Shown here piece after piece: positions 13,501 to 27,536 of a DNA stretch of 64,000 nucleotides (within the stretch, counting starts at the first letter, position 1; each line of letters opens with the position of its first letter). The notes beneath the pieces are model-generated. The model was given only the letters and a program-made list of their open reading frames with translations. It made no database searches and was not told where the DNA came from. A program made the position numbers and the translations under genes. Source of the DNA: Plasmodium brasilianum (taxonomy: Eukaryota > Apicomplexa > Aconoidasida > Haemosporida > Plasmodiidae); NCBI RefSeq assembly GCF_023973825.1, contig NC_090117.1, positions 1,174,051-1,238,050 on the forward strand. The letters are read 5' to 3'.

Positions 13501-16500
13501 ATTAAGTAAAATCCGTCATTTAATATATAATTTGGAGTAATATATATATACAAATTAATAAAAAATATATGCACTATTATCTCCTACATAAAGTTGTCAA
13601 AAAGAAAAAAAATGCATTAAAGTCTTTCCTAAATTATGTTCTATATCATTTTGCATATTATCTTTTTGTATTACTTAATTAAACCATTTAATGTTTTATA
13701 TTATTTAAATATTTTATCTTACTATAATTTTTTTTTAAAAATATTATAATTACTAAAAATTGTTTTTATCGTACATTTACTTTTTTATTTATTTTCTATT
13801 TAAATTATAATTAGTGCAGAACTTATAAATTTGTATTTTTTTTTAAAAAAAAATAGAAAAATATAAATTTCTTGTTATTTAAATCTAATGAATTGTATTT
13901 GAATCATAATATAAAATACATTTTTTTAAGTTATATAAAAATTTCTGTATTTCATATACAATAATATGATAAGAATATATAAAAGCATTATATTGGATAG
14001 AAAATTTTGAAGCATCGTAATTGTGTAAGTGGATTACATTTTAAAATGGAAATTTTTAATTATTGTAAAAATGTTCCACATATCGTAGGTATATGATATA
14101 TGTTAGGTTATAATTAGTACTATGAAGAAAGAAGTTGTCTTTTTTTATTTTTTTTTTTCATCCTATAAATACTATTACATAGCATTTAATAATTTATGTT
14201 TTTTGAGTTATTTTATAATGTTTAAAAGCTATAGCATACACATATATCTAATCTTATCATTAGTAAGCTGAGAAAAATTTTAAGAACTATATAAGTTATA
14301 TATGCTTATATAGCTATTATCACCGTATGTTTTTTATTCTAATTTTAAAATAAAATATTTATGCATCAAAAAACTTATTTTATTTAGTATTAATTCTGAA
14401 ATATACTGGCACAAATGTTTAGAATAGCTATGTAAGAGTACTATATTTATATATATTGAATATTTATTTATAAAATTAGTTTTACCAAAAATGATTTATT
14501 TTTATTTTGCTTATTTTCTGAATAACTTTATTGGAAATACCTACACAAATATTTTTAAAATTATCTTTTCTTTTTTTTTACATTATATTTTTATTTTATT
14601 TATGTAATTCATACTTTTTTAAAAATAAAATAAAATAACAATATAAATAACTATGCCTTTTATGACTAACTTGCAAATATAAATGAATTTTATACCGACG
14701 TAGATATATAATAAGGTTAAATAATTCTAACGAGAATTAAAAAAATAAGTATTTTATTTTAGTTAAAACTCTTACATTTATCTCCAATTTATTTACATCT
14801 GTTCTTATTTCACTAGTAAGGTATAAGTATATAACAGTAATTTTGTTTAATTTTTATTTCTATTTAATGATATGTATATATATATATATATATGTATACT
14901 TATGATGATATTTTCCTTATGAATAATGAAACTTATCACATTTTAAGTAATAAAAATATTATATTTTTATTGTAGTATAGATTGATAAAATTTTAGATAA
15001 TTATAACTGTGAAAAAGAACCGCTAGATTCAAAAACTACTATATTATTACCAGACTAATAGAGAGGCACAAATAATATAGGATTAAAGTTATTTTATTTG
15101 GAAATATATGTAATGTTCAGACTGTGAAGATAATAATTCTGTATTGTGAATGATGCTAATATTAATAAAAATATGATGATAATTCAAGTTTTATATCCCC
15201 AATATTAGTAATAGTATGAACTTCTGTAATATATAAGTCATTATCAGTAATAGATGTATTATTTTTAAAAAATTATTATATAGGAAACTTATTACTTTAT
15301 ATAAATACAGAAAATATATAGATTCTACCAAGAAAAAATGTTTAAAATATTCTGTGTGTATAACTGTCTCTTTAAAATTTACTCAAATGAAATACGTTCT
15401 TAGTATATTTATTATGTTTTCTATGTCTTATTCCATTAGGTAATTTATCATATATTAAAGAAAGAAGTATTAAAAATTTATTTAATTGTGTGGACAAATC
15501 AAAGATTTTATGATTGTTACTTTATTATGTATTTTAATAGTTACTTATGTAATGGTATAAATCTTAAAATAAACGACTGAAATAGAAATAAAGGATATCA
15601 AAGCCTAGTTATAATTAATATGTTATTTAAAATATAAAGATTTTCATATATCTAATGAAGTTTTGCCTTATTATTATTAAAATACTTTTTAAAAAAAATT
15701 AATTGTTATATAGTCATAAATTTTTTCTTATTAAACCTAGATAATACAGAAATATATACTAATACGCAAAAGCAAAAAAAATATATATTAAGTATTTTTA
15801 AGCGTTAGCTTGCTTTTATATTTGTTTTTATATTATATTTTATTATTTTGAGATAATTTATTGTTCTGGATATATATAATATTTTTTTTTTCAATCATTA
15901 ACATGTGAAATTAATATTACTGAATATTTAAAATAAAAGTATCTGTTTAATATACAAAAATTATATGTGTAAATGTTTTATGGAGATTAGTATTATAATA
16001 AATATGTAGTGAGTTACATTAGTATATATAAATGGAATTAGTATAACTTGAATCTATTATTTAATGGATTTATGGTTGTAAATATTTTTCCTTTTTTTAA
16101 TGGTTTTACTTGATCATTTCAATGGAATTTTTAGAAAATTTATTATATGTTACTTTTAATATGAAATGTTATACTTTAATTAGTAAAACCAAATGTATTT
16201 GCTTTTGTAGTTTCATATGTATTTTTTATTTAAAAGTAAATTTAACAAATCATTGTTATTGTGAAATTAGTATGAGAAATATATGTTTCTCACCTCATTT
16301 GATGTAAGAATACTTTTATTAGATATTTATATTTTTTTTATGGTTGAAGTTTGAAATTACAAATAATAATATGATTCTTTTTTAAAGAATTAATTATTAA
16401 CAGAATATTAACAATTTTATAATTTGTGAAACATTATATTTAAATGAGAAATTTGTATATCTTTTCTTATTTTAATTTTCATTTTAGGCTACTATTATAT

Positions 16501-17480
16501 TTAATACTTTTTTATCAAAATTACTTTAACATATGCAATAAAATGTAATAATAAATAAAAATTGTATTATTTTTTACAATTAGATAATAAAATAAGTATA
16601 TTATTGTATAAAGATAAATTTTATGTTAATATAAGATATACAACAATTAGCATATACTTTATTTTGTATTTATGCATATGTTTTTTATTAAATTTATTTT
16701 AAATATTTATATTAAATTAAAAGAGCTAAAAGATAAGATGTTATTTATCTTAGAAATATATATTTTTCTAGTATATTAGTTGATTTACTATAAATTTGAC
16801 TTATTAAGTATATTATGGACCACAGTAGAATATATATACTTAAGAGTAACTAGTGCTAAGATTTAAAATAAAATAAAGAAGAATATTGTGGAGAATATTG
16901 TTCTTTCATTTATTATTACATTATTAAAATATTTATTTATTTTTTTTAGGAATAACCAATTCTTCCAAAATATAATTTTTATAAAATTAGAATTGTTAAG
17001 AGAAAAACATTATTCAAATCAGTAATATCTCTGTTAACGTTTGGAGAAATACATAACTATATTCTCTACATTCTGTATTGTACAAATACTTAATGTATAT
17101 AAATATTGAGAAATCATTTATATTATATTGTGTTTTATTTTGAAAAGAATAAAAAAAAAGTTATTTAATCTCTTTAATGTATTTAAAAAATAATTTCTAA
17201 ATTTTGAATATTTATTAATGAATTCAATTTATATTATTTTTATTTAGTTGTTTTTTTTATTAATAACCTTTAAATAAAAATTTTAGGGTTTAACTGTACA
17301 CCTGTTTTTCTTTGTCTCTTCTGAAAAAGAATTATATCTATATATGTTTTGATGTTTTTACAAAAAATTAACAAATAAAAATTAAATAAATGATAATTGT
17401 GTTTTTTGTGATTAAAAGAATATTATATAATTGCTAATTATATCTTTTCGAGTATATTATAATATAAAAAGATGTATACT
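10512..17480. other. Long gene-poor stretch
   Basis: No multigene-family member is seen. About 10.8-12.6 kb differs in texture, with more mixed-base sequence such as GTACATGTATGTACGAATAC near 10.98 kb and few long homopolymers, but only short chance frames. About 12.6-16.9 kb is ordinary A/T-rich DNA. From about 16.9 kb it becomes the conserved 5' flank of the fam-l gene at 17481. Confidence 0.5.
17055..17100 (+). promoter_or_regulatory. Shared pyrimidine-rich upstream block
   Basis: ACTATATTCTCTACATTCTG, about 420 bases before the ATG at 17481, is the same kind of block as at 20725 and 56041. Confidence 0.45.
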
Positions 17481-18459
17481 ATGGAACAGAAAATTAAGTT
17501 ACTGTTATTTATTAAAATTTTTACATTTATACTTTTATGTTGGGCATGTCATTTTTATATTTATATGGTATGATAATATTATTTATGTAAACTTGGGTTA
17601 TTTATATTTTTGATGTTTTATTTTTGTTAGTACTTTTTTTTAGTGTGAAATTTTGATCTGAGTGAATAATAATTTTTTTGTTTTTTTTTAGAATACACTT
17701 AATAGTTCATTGGATGCAAGCTACAATTATCGTAGAAAAATATATTTAAGAACATATCGTTTACTGTCAAAGTGTAAACGTGATAAGTATTCAAACATTG
17801 TATGCTTAAAAGAAGAAATACAAAATAATAGAGTGAGTGAAAATAAATATATACCTTATGATATGAAAAAAGACTTGGGAAAAAAGAAACAATCTCTTGC
17901 ATGTTCACGAAAATTTTTAGGATACCATAAACAAGATATTAATAATAAATTTTGTATATTAGAAACCAAAAAATATTCCATTTTGGAAAAGAAAATATTC
18001 AAAGAACTTGATTATGAAGGTTTCCTTAAAAACAATAAGACTATTAGTGATAAGCTTTACAAAAAAATATTATGTAAAAAATATGGATTAAGGCTTTTTT
18101 TACCATTGTTAGTATTCTTACTGTTATTATCGTTAATCATAGTAGATTTAACGTTTCCTTCAAATTATAATAAAGGTTTGTGGGGTACATTAGGTGTGTT
18201 AGATAATTTGAAAGAATGGTTAGATATGAAAAAATGGTTAGAATCTATTGTAGGATTTTTGAAGAATTATATGCCAAAGTTGTCGTCATGTGAAAATTTA
18301 GCCAATGGCACACATGAAATATGCTTTTTATTACCATTATTTAGGGTTATAATATATGTCATACCTTCAGTTATATTAGGTGTGACAATAGTATTATCGA
18401 TCTTCTATTATCATAAAAAAGTTAAAAAATATGAAAAAATTAAATTCAGGAAAAGATAA
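17481..18459 (+). CDS. fam-l family exported membrane protein
   Basis: Exons 17481-17567 and 17692-18459, intron 124 bases in phase 0, 284 residues. The leader is MEQKIKLLLFIKIF, close to the family norm, and exon 1 ends IYM before the GTATGA donor. RLLSK lies at 52-56. The signature ETKKYSILEKKIFKELDY, then NNKTISDKLYKKI, precedes membrane segment 1 (about 163-186, LRLFLPLLVFLLLLSLIIVD). A Trp-rich loop follows (WGTLGV, EWLDMKKWLE). Membrane segment 2 is near the C-terminus and the tail is KKYEKIKFRKR, identical to the end of the 5570 gene. The reading frame is intact throughout. It is followed 2.7 kb later by a fam-m gene, so this doublet is in fam-l then fam-m order. Molecular function unknown. 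Confidence 0.87.
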
Positions 18460-18625
18460 AATTAATATTTATAAATAAGATTTTTTATATAAATGAATCT
18501 CCAATATGAACTATTATATGTCATATATATAGTAATATGCTTATTAAACATGACCATAATTCTGAACTGGCGCCTGCATATTAATAGCCTCTTTGGTACA
18601 CAACTGTATATAAAGTATTTTCTTA

Positions 18626-18680
18626 GGTTTTCTGTAAATTTGCATATTTTAATGTTTTTCAATTTGTATTTTAAGTTATC
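18626..18680 (+). promoter_or_regulatory. Shared 3' element after fam-l gene
   Basis: TTTTCTGTAAATTTGCATAT and TTTAATGTTTTTCAATTTGT, about 170 bases after the stop. Chance frames run through it on both strands, but the similarity to other 3' flanks is at DNA level. Confidence 0.4.
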
Positions 18681-20724
18681 GTTTTATTACAAATAAATAT
18701 TTTGGCTTAATGTACATATGTGTGTATTTAAATAAATTCATATTATAAATATGAGATTGTGAAGTGTAATCAATGTAAGTAATGTAATTTAACCAATCTT
18801 CATAATATCTAGATTCTATTTATATTTAAAATATTAGTAGTATTTTATATTTTATTACTTTTTCCAGTTGAAAATGATTATGTGTCGATATACTTAAAAA
18901 AAAAGTTTTGATTAGCCTTAAATTACAAAAAAATATATTTAGTTTTATATCTACCGGAACGAAGGAAAACTATTTTGTTGTACTGATATGTAAATACATA
19001 AATTACATAAGAAAAAACTTAATATATTGTATGAAATAAATTAAATAAAAACTATATTATAGATAAATTTAATTATAAAGCACTTTTTAATGGACATTCA
19101 ACTTTTTGTGCATAATATAAAAGTTAAAAATATAAAAATATAATAAAATGATATCTTTATTAAATATCGATAATTTATAGTAGTTCAGTAACTTATGAAT
19201 TTTATGTATTCACAACTAAATGAATAGTTAAAATCATATATTACCTTATTATTGAGTTTATTTTTGGTATTAACACAATTTTTTATAGATTAATTAAATG
19301 TGCATTATATTGAAAAATTTTAAACATACATATTATACATATTTTTTTGCATCATTAAATGGTTGAATTAGTTAACTATATATAACCACGTATTAATAAC
19401 TAATATATTGAATTTTTTTCTTTTATCTTAGTATATCTGTCTCTATAATAGTAGACTACTATATATGTGATATATATACATGTATATATAAGAGAAATCG
19501 TTGGTTAAGTATAAAGGATATAATTGAATTTTTTACTTCAATAATATAATTATATGGAAATAAATATTCTATATCTATGCTATTATTTATGATTATCTAA
19601 AAATATATTAATAGTTAATATTGTTTTACATATATGTATGAACTATATAGTTAATGTTGATATTTACAAATTCAATATTTGAAGTTCATTTTTTAAATAA
19701 AACTGAATTAAAAAAATAGTATGCAGTTTTTGTACATAATTCATAATTATATATAATTATTTTTTTTCCTTATGTAAAATTTAAAAAGGTACTATATTTA
19801 AGATGTTACTTTTTTCTTCTTTTTTTTTAGTGTTTAATTAAATATGATTATGCATAGTGTTCCTCATGTAAATATTTTATGTGAAAATTTAATCTATGAA
19901 ATTTGATTTTTTATAAATTGAATTAAAAGTTGTATAATACTATTAACACATGTTTTAGATATAACATTTTAATACGCAATAAAAACTATTTTTTATTAAA
20001 AAAAAAAAACCTATGAATAATATTTTTTTAAAAAATGCTAAAAACATACAGAAAGTTGGATTAGAGAATGTGTAGATTTGCTTATGGATATATTAAAAAT
20101 ATTGATAACAATAATTTTAATTAAAGAATTAATTATTTTTATTATTTCGTTTCATGCTTTTTTTTTAATGAACATTATTGCTCTAATTTGTTAAAGTGTT
20201 TTATTCCGTGTAAAAAATATATATAGATATAGGAAAAAATATTACTGTTACTACATAATTTTTTTTTTTTTTTTATTCTGGAATTATATTAATATTTTTT
20301 ATAAATATATATGTTTTAAAAAAAAAATTAAGTGTATATGTATGAACTTTTCTCATATAGAATTAACGATATAAACTTTAGTGAATTAAAAATTATTAAA
20401 CCAAAATAAAAAATGAGTTTATATTTGCCTTTATAATATATATTCGTTCATTTATCTTGTAGTATGAAATATATTATTTTTTTTTAATATATAATAGACT
20501 ATGAAAGATAGAGTACGCTTGGGAATTAACTAAAGTATCTGTCCAGATTAACATAATGCACAATAATATTTAATTAATATATTATTATTGTTATTGAATT
20601 TTTATGAAAATATATATTATTAGGAATAAAATGAGATTCTTCTACAATATAATATTTATACGCTTAGAATTATTAGTATGATTTTATCTTTATAATTCGT
20701 ACTGCTTATATTGGTATAATGAAT

Positions 20725-20780
20725 TGTATGTTATCTACATTCTCTATGTTCTATATTCTACGTACAATAAATATATCGAA
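20725..20780 (+). promoter_or_regulatory. Shared pyrimidine-rich upstream block
   Basis: GTTATCTACATTCTCTATGT then TCTATATTCTACGTAC, about 420 bases before the ATG at 21162. Confidence 0.45.
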
Positions 20781-21161
20781 ATAATATGATATGTTGTTCT
20801 TTTTTTTTTATCTTATTTTAAAAAAATATAATAAAAAAATTATTTTAGTACATTATACTAAATAAATAAATTATATATTTTTAATACATATAAATAAATT
20901 TAAATAATTATATTTTAATGAATGATGGATTTTATTTTAAAATACATTATATTAGGAATTATATGATATATTTTTAAATTTAATTTTATTTGTAAATATA
21001 ATAGAAGGATTCATTGTTATATACTTATTATTAATTTTTTACATAGAAATAATAACAGGAAATTTTAAAAATATATATAGAACCCTTTACTCTTAAAAAT
21101 ACATTATGTTATGTTTAATTTTTTTTACACCGAATATATCAGAATATTAGAGATAATTATC

Positions 21162-22071
21162 ATGAAACAGAAAACTATTTTATTCTTACTTATTAAATTT
21201 TCTGGGTTTATCTATTTAATATGGATAAGACATTCTAGCAATGTTTTGGTATGATAATACTAATTTATGATATTTTCTTTAATAATATTTTACTTGTTTT
21301 ATTTATATTAATACCTTTTTATAGCACTAATTATTTATTTTTTTAAATATCAAATATTTACTTTATTTATTTTTTTATATTTAGAGTACGTTTAACAAAT
21401 CTCCGGATGAGAATTACTGCGTTGGTGAAAAAGCAGATACCATAAATTATAGATCACTAGCAAAATATAAACAAGGTAATTCAAATAAAATACATTTGAA
21501 AGAAAAGTTTCCAAATAATGGAGCGTATGAAAAAAAAGATATATATAATAATGAAATAGGGTACAATGGAAAAAACAAACAATCTAATAAAAATATATTA
21601 AATAAGGCACTATACTATACCGAAGTTAAAGATTGTAATAATGTAATGTTTGATGGAAAACATTTCCATTTTGAAAAAAAATGGATCAAAAAGAAAGATT
21701 ATGATAATTTTCTTGAAAAAAATAGGAGAATTGGAGATATTGATTTAAAAAAAATAAAATTCAGAAATTATGGATTTGGAGGTGCTATATTTTTCATTTT
21801 TTTCATTTTGGGAATAGGAATACCCATATGCTCAGGAATAGAACATTTGGATACTTTATGGAATTCGATTAAATCACAAACATTTTGGAGCCTTTTACAA
21901 TCAGCTTATGAGAATGTGAAAAGTATATTAGGAGACTATACATATATAACATTATTTAGCATACTTATGTTTATGTTATCTGTTATACTTATTGTAGCGA
22001 TTTATAAAATATTAATAAATAATGAAAAATGTGGAAAAATTAAATTAATATCTGAGTTAAATGAACAATAA
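21162..22071 (+). CDS. fam-m family exported membrane protein
   Basis: Exons 21162-21248 and 21385-22071, intron 136 bases in phase 0, 257 residues. The leader MKQKTILFLLIKFSGF is hydrophobic. Exon 2 opens STFNKS, the typical post-splice sequence. The motif at 52-56 is RSLAK, still R-x-L-x-K. The KHFHFEKKWIKKKDYDNF block with NRRIGDIDLKKIKFRNYGFG precedes membrane segment 1 (AIFFIFFILGIGIPICSG). A loop contains two tryptophans, membrane segment 2 is ITLFSILMFMLSVILIVAIY, and the end is KIKLISELNEQ. It is very close in design to the 2120 and 52534 proteins, and the frame is complete. Taking the first in-frame ATG within exon 2 would lose the leader; the upstream exon is supported by its match to nine other loci here. 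Confidence 0.86.
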
Positions 22072-24549
22072 GAATGTGAATTGTTTTATAAGAAATTTAT
22101 TGCTATGAAGCAATACCCGTAACAGAATTAATAAAACACATTTAACAAACAAAACTATAATTATCATAATGTTATAAATTAAAGTATATACGTATGTTAT
22201 TTTTCATGAATAACAGTAAAGAATTATTTTGTTCGTTTTTTTGTGAATTTAAATGTTTTAATATTTTCCCATTGTATTTTACTGCATTATTAAACTTAAA
22301 TATACGTGATATAATATATATATTTGTATATTTAAATAGATTTCTATGGAAAATATATATTAGGATGTTAATGTAGATATAAAATTGAACCTTATACGTG
22401 ATTTTTTATAGATGTTATAATGTATATTTGTTCCAAAAAATGTTTTTTTTTGTTTTATACATTGTAGTCTTAGATTATGTTTTATCATTTTATGAGGAAA
22501 GTGTGCTATTAACAATAAATTAAAAATAAGTATGTCCTGTTTTATATTTAATAAAAAAAAATGAATTTATTATGTTGAATCGATAATTATATATATTTAT
22601 ATTTTTTCCTGGTTAAAAAGGCATTTTATATTTATTTAATAAAATATACTTTATGATATATATTCAACAAAACATATTTCTAGAAGAAAGGTGGTAAGTG
22701 ACTTTTAGTATAATTTGTATACTATAAAAGTGAAATTATATAAGTGTTATGTACAAATATTTTATATATATATGAACTATTCATAATTGTTCACTAATCC
22801 GAGTATTTTTAATGCATAATATTTAATGAATAGTTAAAATCTTTTATCTTTTTATTTTTGTAATTAACTGTTGGATTAAACGTTTTGGTAAAATATACAT
22901 AAATATATATTTATTGAAATTTTATATATAGTAAATATGTATATTTTATTTATTTTTTATATTAATAAAAGTTTAAATTGATAAATTAAATTTAACTATA
23001 TATTTATTTAACCTATGTTGAATTTTTTATTCTGTTTGCTACATATCCAACAAGTAAACTATATTATGTGCATAAATAATAAATATGCAGGTGCTTGCTT
23101 CTAGAAGAAGAAAAAGTTTTATTTTCAAACAAAAAAGAGTTCGTTGAACATATTATATCCTTAATTACAATGGTTAAGAAAATATATAACTGCAACATTT
23201 GTTTCTTCAGTTATGCATAAATATTAATTATTCATTTAAATTCATTACTATATTCGTATTTTAATTTTTTTAATCATTAATTCTATTTTATTGAATTTTT
23301 TACTAACTCAATTTTCCATTTTATACATAACTATAGAAGCTCCTTGAATAAGATTACTACCATTTACTTTGGTTTATCCTTAATGGAAAAGAAGCCATTA
23401 TATTATGTAATAATTATTTTAGTATTATTATGTATATATTTTATTTATAATATTATGGATATATGTTTTATATAATGTATTTTACGAAATGTTTCTTTTT
23501 TTTATTTTGGCAATTTTTTTGGACAATAAAAGATTAACATATAAATTTCTTCTAATCGTATTTTTTTTTAACTTTAATGTGATGGTGTAAGAAATATAGA
23601 AACTTATATTCATGTTATCAGAATAAGTATTAACGTAGTAAAATTATTATTTTTTTGGTATAAGACATTTGGTGTAGTGTTAATATGTCCTTTTCCTTTA
23701 TATAGTAAAATATATAAGTTATAAAATATGGAGCATACAAAATTCAAGGTGTAATGTTTATTTTATATTTTTAAATATATACTATAAAAATCATATTAAT
23801 ATTATAAAAACGTTCATATGTATTAATTTATTTTTTGTAAGTAAAATGCAGTTTACATTTTGGTAAATATATAATAATATTAATTCCTGTGATTATATAA
23901 AAATAAAAGAAGGATATTTATGTTTTTAGCTTAATGTATTACAGTATGTGCAATCGAAAAATATTAAATAATATACATTTCACGCACTATCAAGAATAAA
24001 ATAAGAGATTATAACGTTTCCGATATGAAGCAATAGTTCTTAGATAGTACTATGTTTAATTTAATAATTTATATCGAATTCCTTTCTAATTAAAAATATA
24101 ATTAGAGTGTGCTTCGAATAAAATATGCATCTATAGTTAATAAATTGTTATCATTTTCTTTTTTTTTAGTTTTTCCTAATAATAGACCGTTCATCAGGAA
24201 AAGTTTTTTTATGACATGCTGAAAAATTTATATGAATAAATGTCCTATAGATAATAATTAATTAAATGATTTACCTCATGTGTATATATAAACGTACAAT
24301 TAAAATATTATTAAACATCAATATTATAATATTCTCATATTTTTATTTTATTGTATAAAACATATAATATAATAAACTTTTCCTTAACTGGATTATTAAA
24401 TGTAGATTAAGCATAAAACAAATTGCATTAATTATAATATTAATAGTACTGTCCAGTAATTGATAGTACATATTTTTTTATCGATATACTTTTTTGAATA
24501 TTAATATTTATGTAATTTCGAATTCATATAAAAAGTATTTAAAAAAAAA
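22072..24549. other. Intergenic, with a stretch shared with 55.2 kb
   Basis: 3' elements lie at 22231-22290 and 22821-22842. At 23840-24130, GCAGTTTACATTTTGGTAAA followed by TTAATTCCTGTGATTATA and CACGCACTATCAAG matches 55235-55530 upstream of the fam-l at 56461. Nothing coding is seen. Confidence 0.55.
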
Positions 24550-26950
24550 TAGAAGATGCAAATTATTACAGGTCCACATATTGAACTAATAAATCAATGG
24601 AAATATGATGAGTTTGGTTTGAATAATTTATATTTTCTATAATTATGAATAGGAGTGTTTATTAAAGAAGAAAAAAAAGCTAATGAAAATGTCGTAGAAA
24701 ATGATTTTTCTTTTTTAATTTGGAAAATTCGTCATAATATATTTATATAACTTACAGACAAAATAGAATTTCTAATAAACGTATAAAAATGGAAATATAA
24801 CTAATAAGGGAAAAAAAGAAGCTCATTTTTATATTTTTAAAATTAAATGAAAAGATAAAATAAGACATTATATAGATATAGATGAGAATAAATGAATTCC
24901 GAAAATTACAAATTCAGCTGTAATATATTCTATACAAGATACGCAGAAATGTATATCGAAACAATTGATAGATTAAGAAGTACATGTAATATAATGATAT
25001 TCTGAAGCAGTATGGTTTAAAGAGTTGAACAAGGAATATTAGATAGGAATAAATGTATGCAGTAATGAAGATGATTAAAATATGTTATTGTCAATTATAA
25101 GGGGGTTATATCATAAAGAATATTTCGAAGAATTCCTTAACGGTAAGAGTAAAATAATAATAGAAGTATTTATAATTATATAAAATATAATATTAAGGGA
25201 ATGCATAGATGAACAATATAGCAAAAGGAGAAAAGTGCTTTTGATTAAAAATTCAAAAATATGAAACAAATAGAATATACTGATAAATATTATCATACGT
25301 TATATTCTGTGAAGGAAATGGAGGAATCATATTAAATGTAATGAAAATATGGAATATTAGAATATCAATACGAAAAAACTTTTGATAATGTTAGATGAAT
25401 TTTGATTAGGCATAATTATGGAGAAGAATTAATTTAGTTTAAGGATGTAAATTTATCTAAAATAAACATAAAATGTAATTGATAGAAATATATTGAATAC
25501 AAAGAAAGGTGTACAAAGGCACATTCATAAGAAAATCTGCAAAAAGAAGAAGACGAAGGATATAATGTAATTGTGGCTATACATTTTTTATGATAAATAC
25601 AAAATAAAATAAAAAAAAAGGAACTCTGTGGACGATAAATAATTCCTGAAGTCTATGATTTAAAAAAATCTGAAATAAATCAAAATGTACATCATAATAT
25701 TATGATAGGAGGGGGATATATAAAATCGAAAAAATAATATATAAACGTGAAAACAGAAATATAATTACGACAAACAAGATAAAAATATATGAAGAACATT
25801 ATTATATATATATTGTCAGAATTCCTAGATCAATGCAAAATTAATAAGTAGAAGAAAAACAAAGGATATTTAGTAGAAATATGAATAGGAAGGTTTTTAA
25901 AAAAAGAAATAAAACAGTTGAGTGAAAGTGCAATACAAAATAAATAAAAATTGAATGGGAATAATGATGTGTGCGATATTATTTTACAAAAAGGAAAAAA
26001 GGAACTATGGAATAAATATATAAAAAATTATATGCATATGTTAGTTTTGATAAGAAAGAAAGCATAGTTAAATAATTTAAAGATTAAATGGTCAACATAT
26101 ATATATACAAGAGAAAGAAGAAGATCGTTGAATATTGTATATTCCACTATTACATATACTATATCATAAATGAAACAATTAATATGGAATGTATGGCTAG
26201 TGTATATATTTGAGATGGAACAATGTTTTAAGAAAGAATAAATTAAACAATTGATTAAGTAATATATGTGTGAACTATATGCATATAGTAATGAATATGA
26301 AGATGATACGTTAATGAAATGTACAAAGAGTTATGTGCATAAAGAGGATATAGACTAATTACATATGTATAAAAAGAATATTTTCATAGAAAAATTATTC
26401 GTTTGATATATGATATTTTATTAGAAAAACATATGAAATAAAAATAAAAAATGAAGAAAGAAAAATTTTTAAATCTATACACCCCAAAATTGAGCAGAAT
26501 AAAATATCCTTTTAAAACTTCAAAATATTTAGATAATACGGAACATATATAAGAGCTTTCAGGTTAAAAATAAGTAAAATAAAGAAGTTAATTGAATAAT
26601 GCTGAGGAAAATTTTTGACAAATATAAATGATTAGATAAACTATGAAAAATAATTAGTTTATAATAATTTAGTGAAATTATTTAATATAAAAAAGAAGTA
26701 TAAATGGAAATTTAATATGGGAAATAAATGAAATATGTCAAAGACAAATCAGGAAGAAAATATTAAAAAGGAACCAAGAGAAGGAAATAATGCAAAAAAT
26801 TGGATACATATTTATCCTGATAAAGATAAAATTAAAAAAATTATCTGGATTAATTAGAGGAATATTAATTTAGAAATAATCCTACAAATTATTCTTAGCA
26901 CAAAATTATAATTTTCCAAAATTGTTATAGAAAATAAAAAGAATTCTCTC
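24550..26950 (+). pseudogene. Decayed SURFIN/STP1-like gene, tryptophan-rich interior
   Basis: A 2.4-kb purine-rich stretch on the plus strand unlike the poly-T/poly-A flanks. No long frame survives, but stretches of coherent protein remain in shifting frames. Examples are ELCGR-stop-IIPEVYDLKKSEINQNVHH at about 25620-25700, and at about 25997-26080 ELWNKYIKNYMHMLVLIRKK, a stop, then LNNLKIKWSTYI. The W-x-x-Y/W-I ... W spacing and charge pattern resemble the intracellular tryptophan-rich domains of SURFIN and STP1 proteins, as in the better preserved relic at 44-45 kb. Both stops and frameshifts are present, so decay is old. Boundaries and exact family are uncertain. Confidence 0.5.
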
Positions 26951-27536
26951 TATTTACCTTTAATATATATAATTTTTTATAGAGTATACATTAATTTATG
27001 ATATAGGATTTCTGAAATATATTCTACATAATAACAGAAAGGATGCGATATAATTAGTAAAACATGGAAAATTTCAAAAAATTTATATTTTCTCCATTTG
27101 TTAATTCTTTTTTTTTATTATTGTAATAAGTTATATTGTTATATATCAATAATAATTATATTTTCTGATATATAATATTTAAAAAACTAGAATAATTAGT
27201 AGGAAAATATAAAAATAAAAATAATTATTATACTAGAAATACCTAGGACTCTAGCGTATATCTATATATTTTGTGCAATGTATAATATAAATAGATCCAA
27301 AATTTACTAATACTTAAAAGTCATAAAAAAATTTTGTTTTATTATATTAACATGTAATTACATTATACGTTGTAAATATATATGAATGAATTGAAATTAT
27401 TTAATTTAATCATAAGCTAATTTTTTATGAAGAAATATTAATAAAAAGAAATAGGCATTTTTTTACTTATAGAAGTATATAATTTAATCTTCATTTATTC
27501 TTTATTGTACATATGAGAATATTAGATATCTTTAAC
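26951..27536. other. 5' flank of fam-l-like gene
   Basis: Nothing coding. TTTCTCCATTTGTTAATTC and TTATATTGTTATATA near 27.09-27.15 kb resemble 55.88-55.93 kb, the flank of the fam-l at 56461. The usual pyrimidine block is not clear here. Confidence 0.5.

Larger units (their letters stand above)
18460..21161. other. Intergenic between fam-l and fam-m
   Basis: It contains the proximal 3' element (18626-18680), the distal one (19211-19235, CACAACTAAATGAATAGTTA) and, from about 20.4 kb, the conserved 5' flank of the next gene. Nothing coding is seen. Confidence 0.6.

Noticed and set aside
11038..17613. Several 60-70 codon frames at 11038, 16110 and 17431
   Set aside because: No start context, signal, splice support or homologue. 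The 17431 frame merely overlaps exon 1 of the fam-l gene out of frame.
18462..18696. Overlapping frames on both strands after the 17481 gene
   Set aside because: They lie in the DNA-level conserved 3' flank, and the reading frames are not conserved in the other copies.
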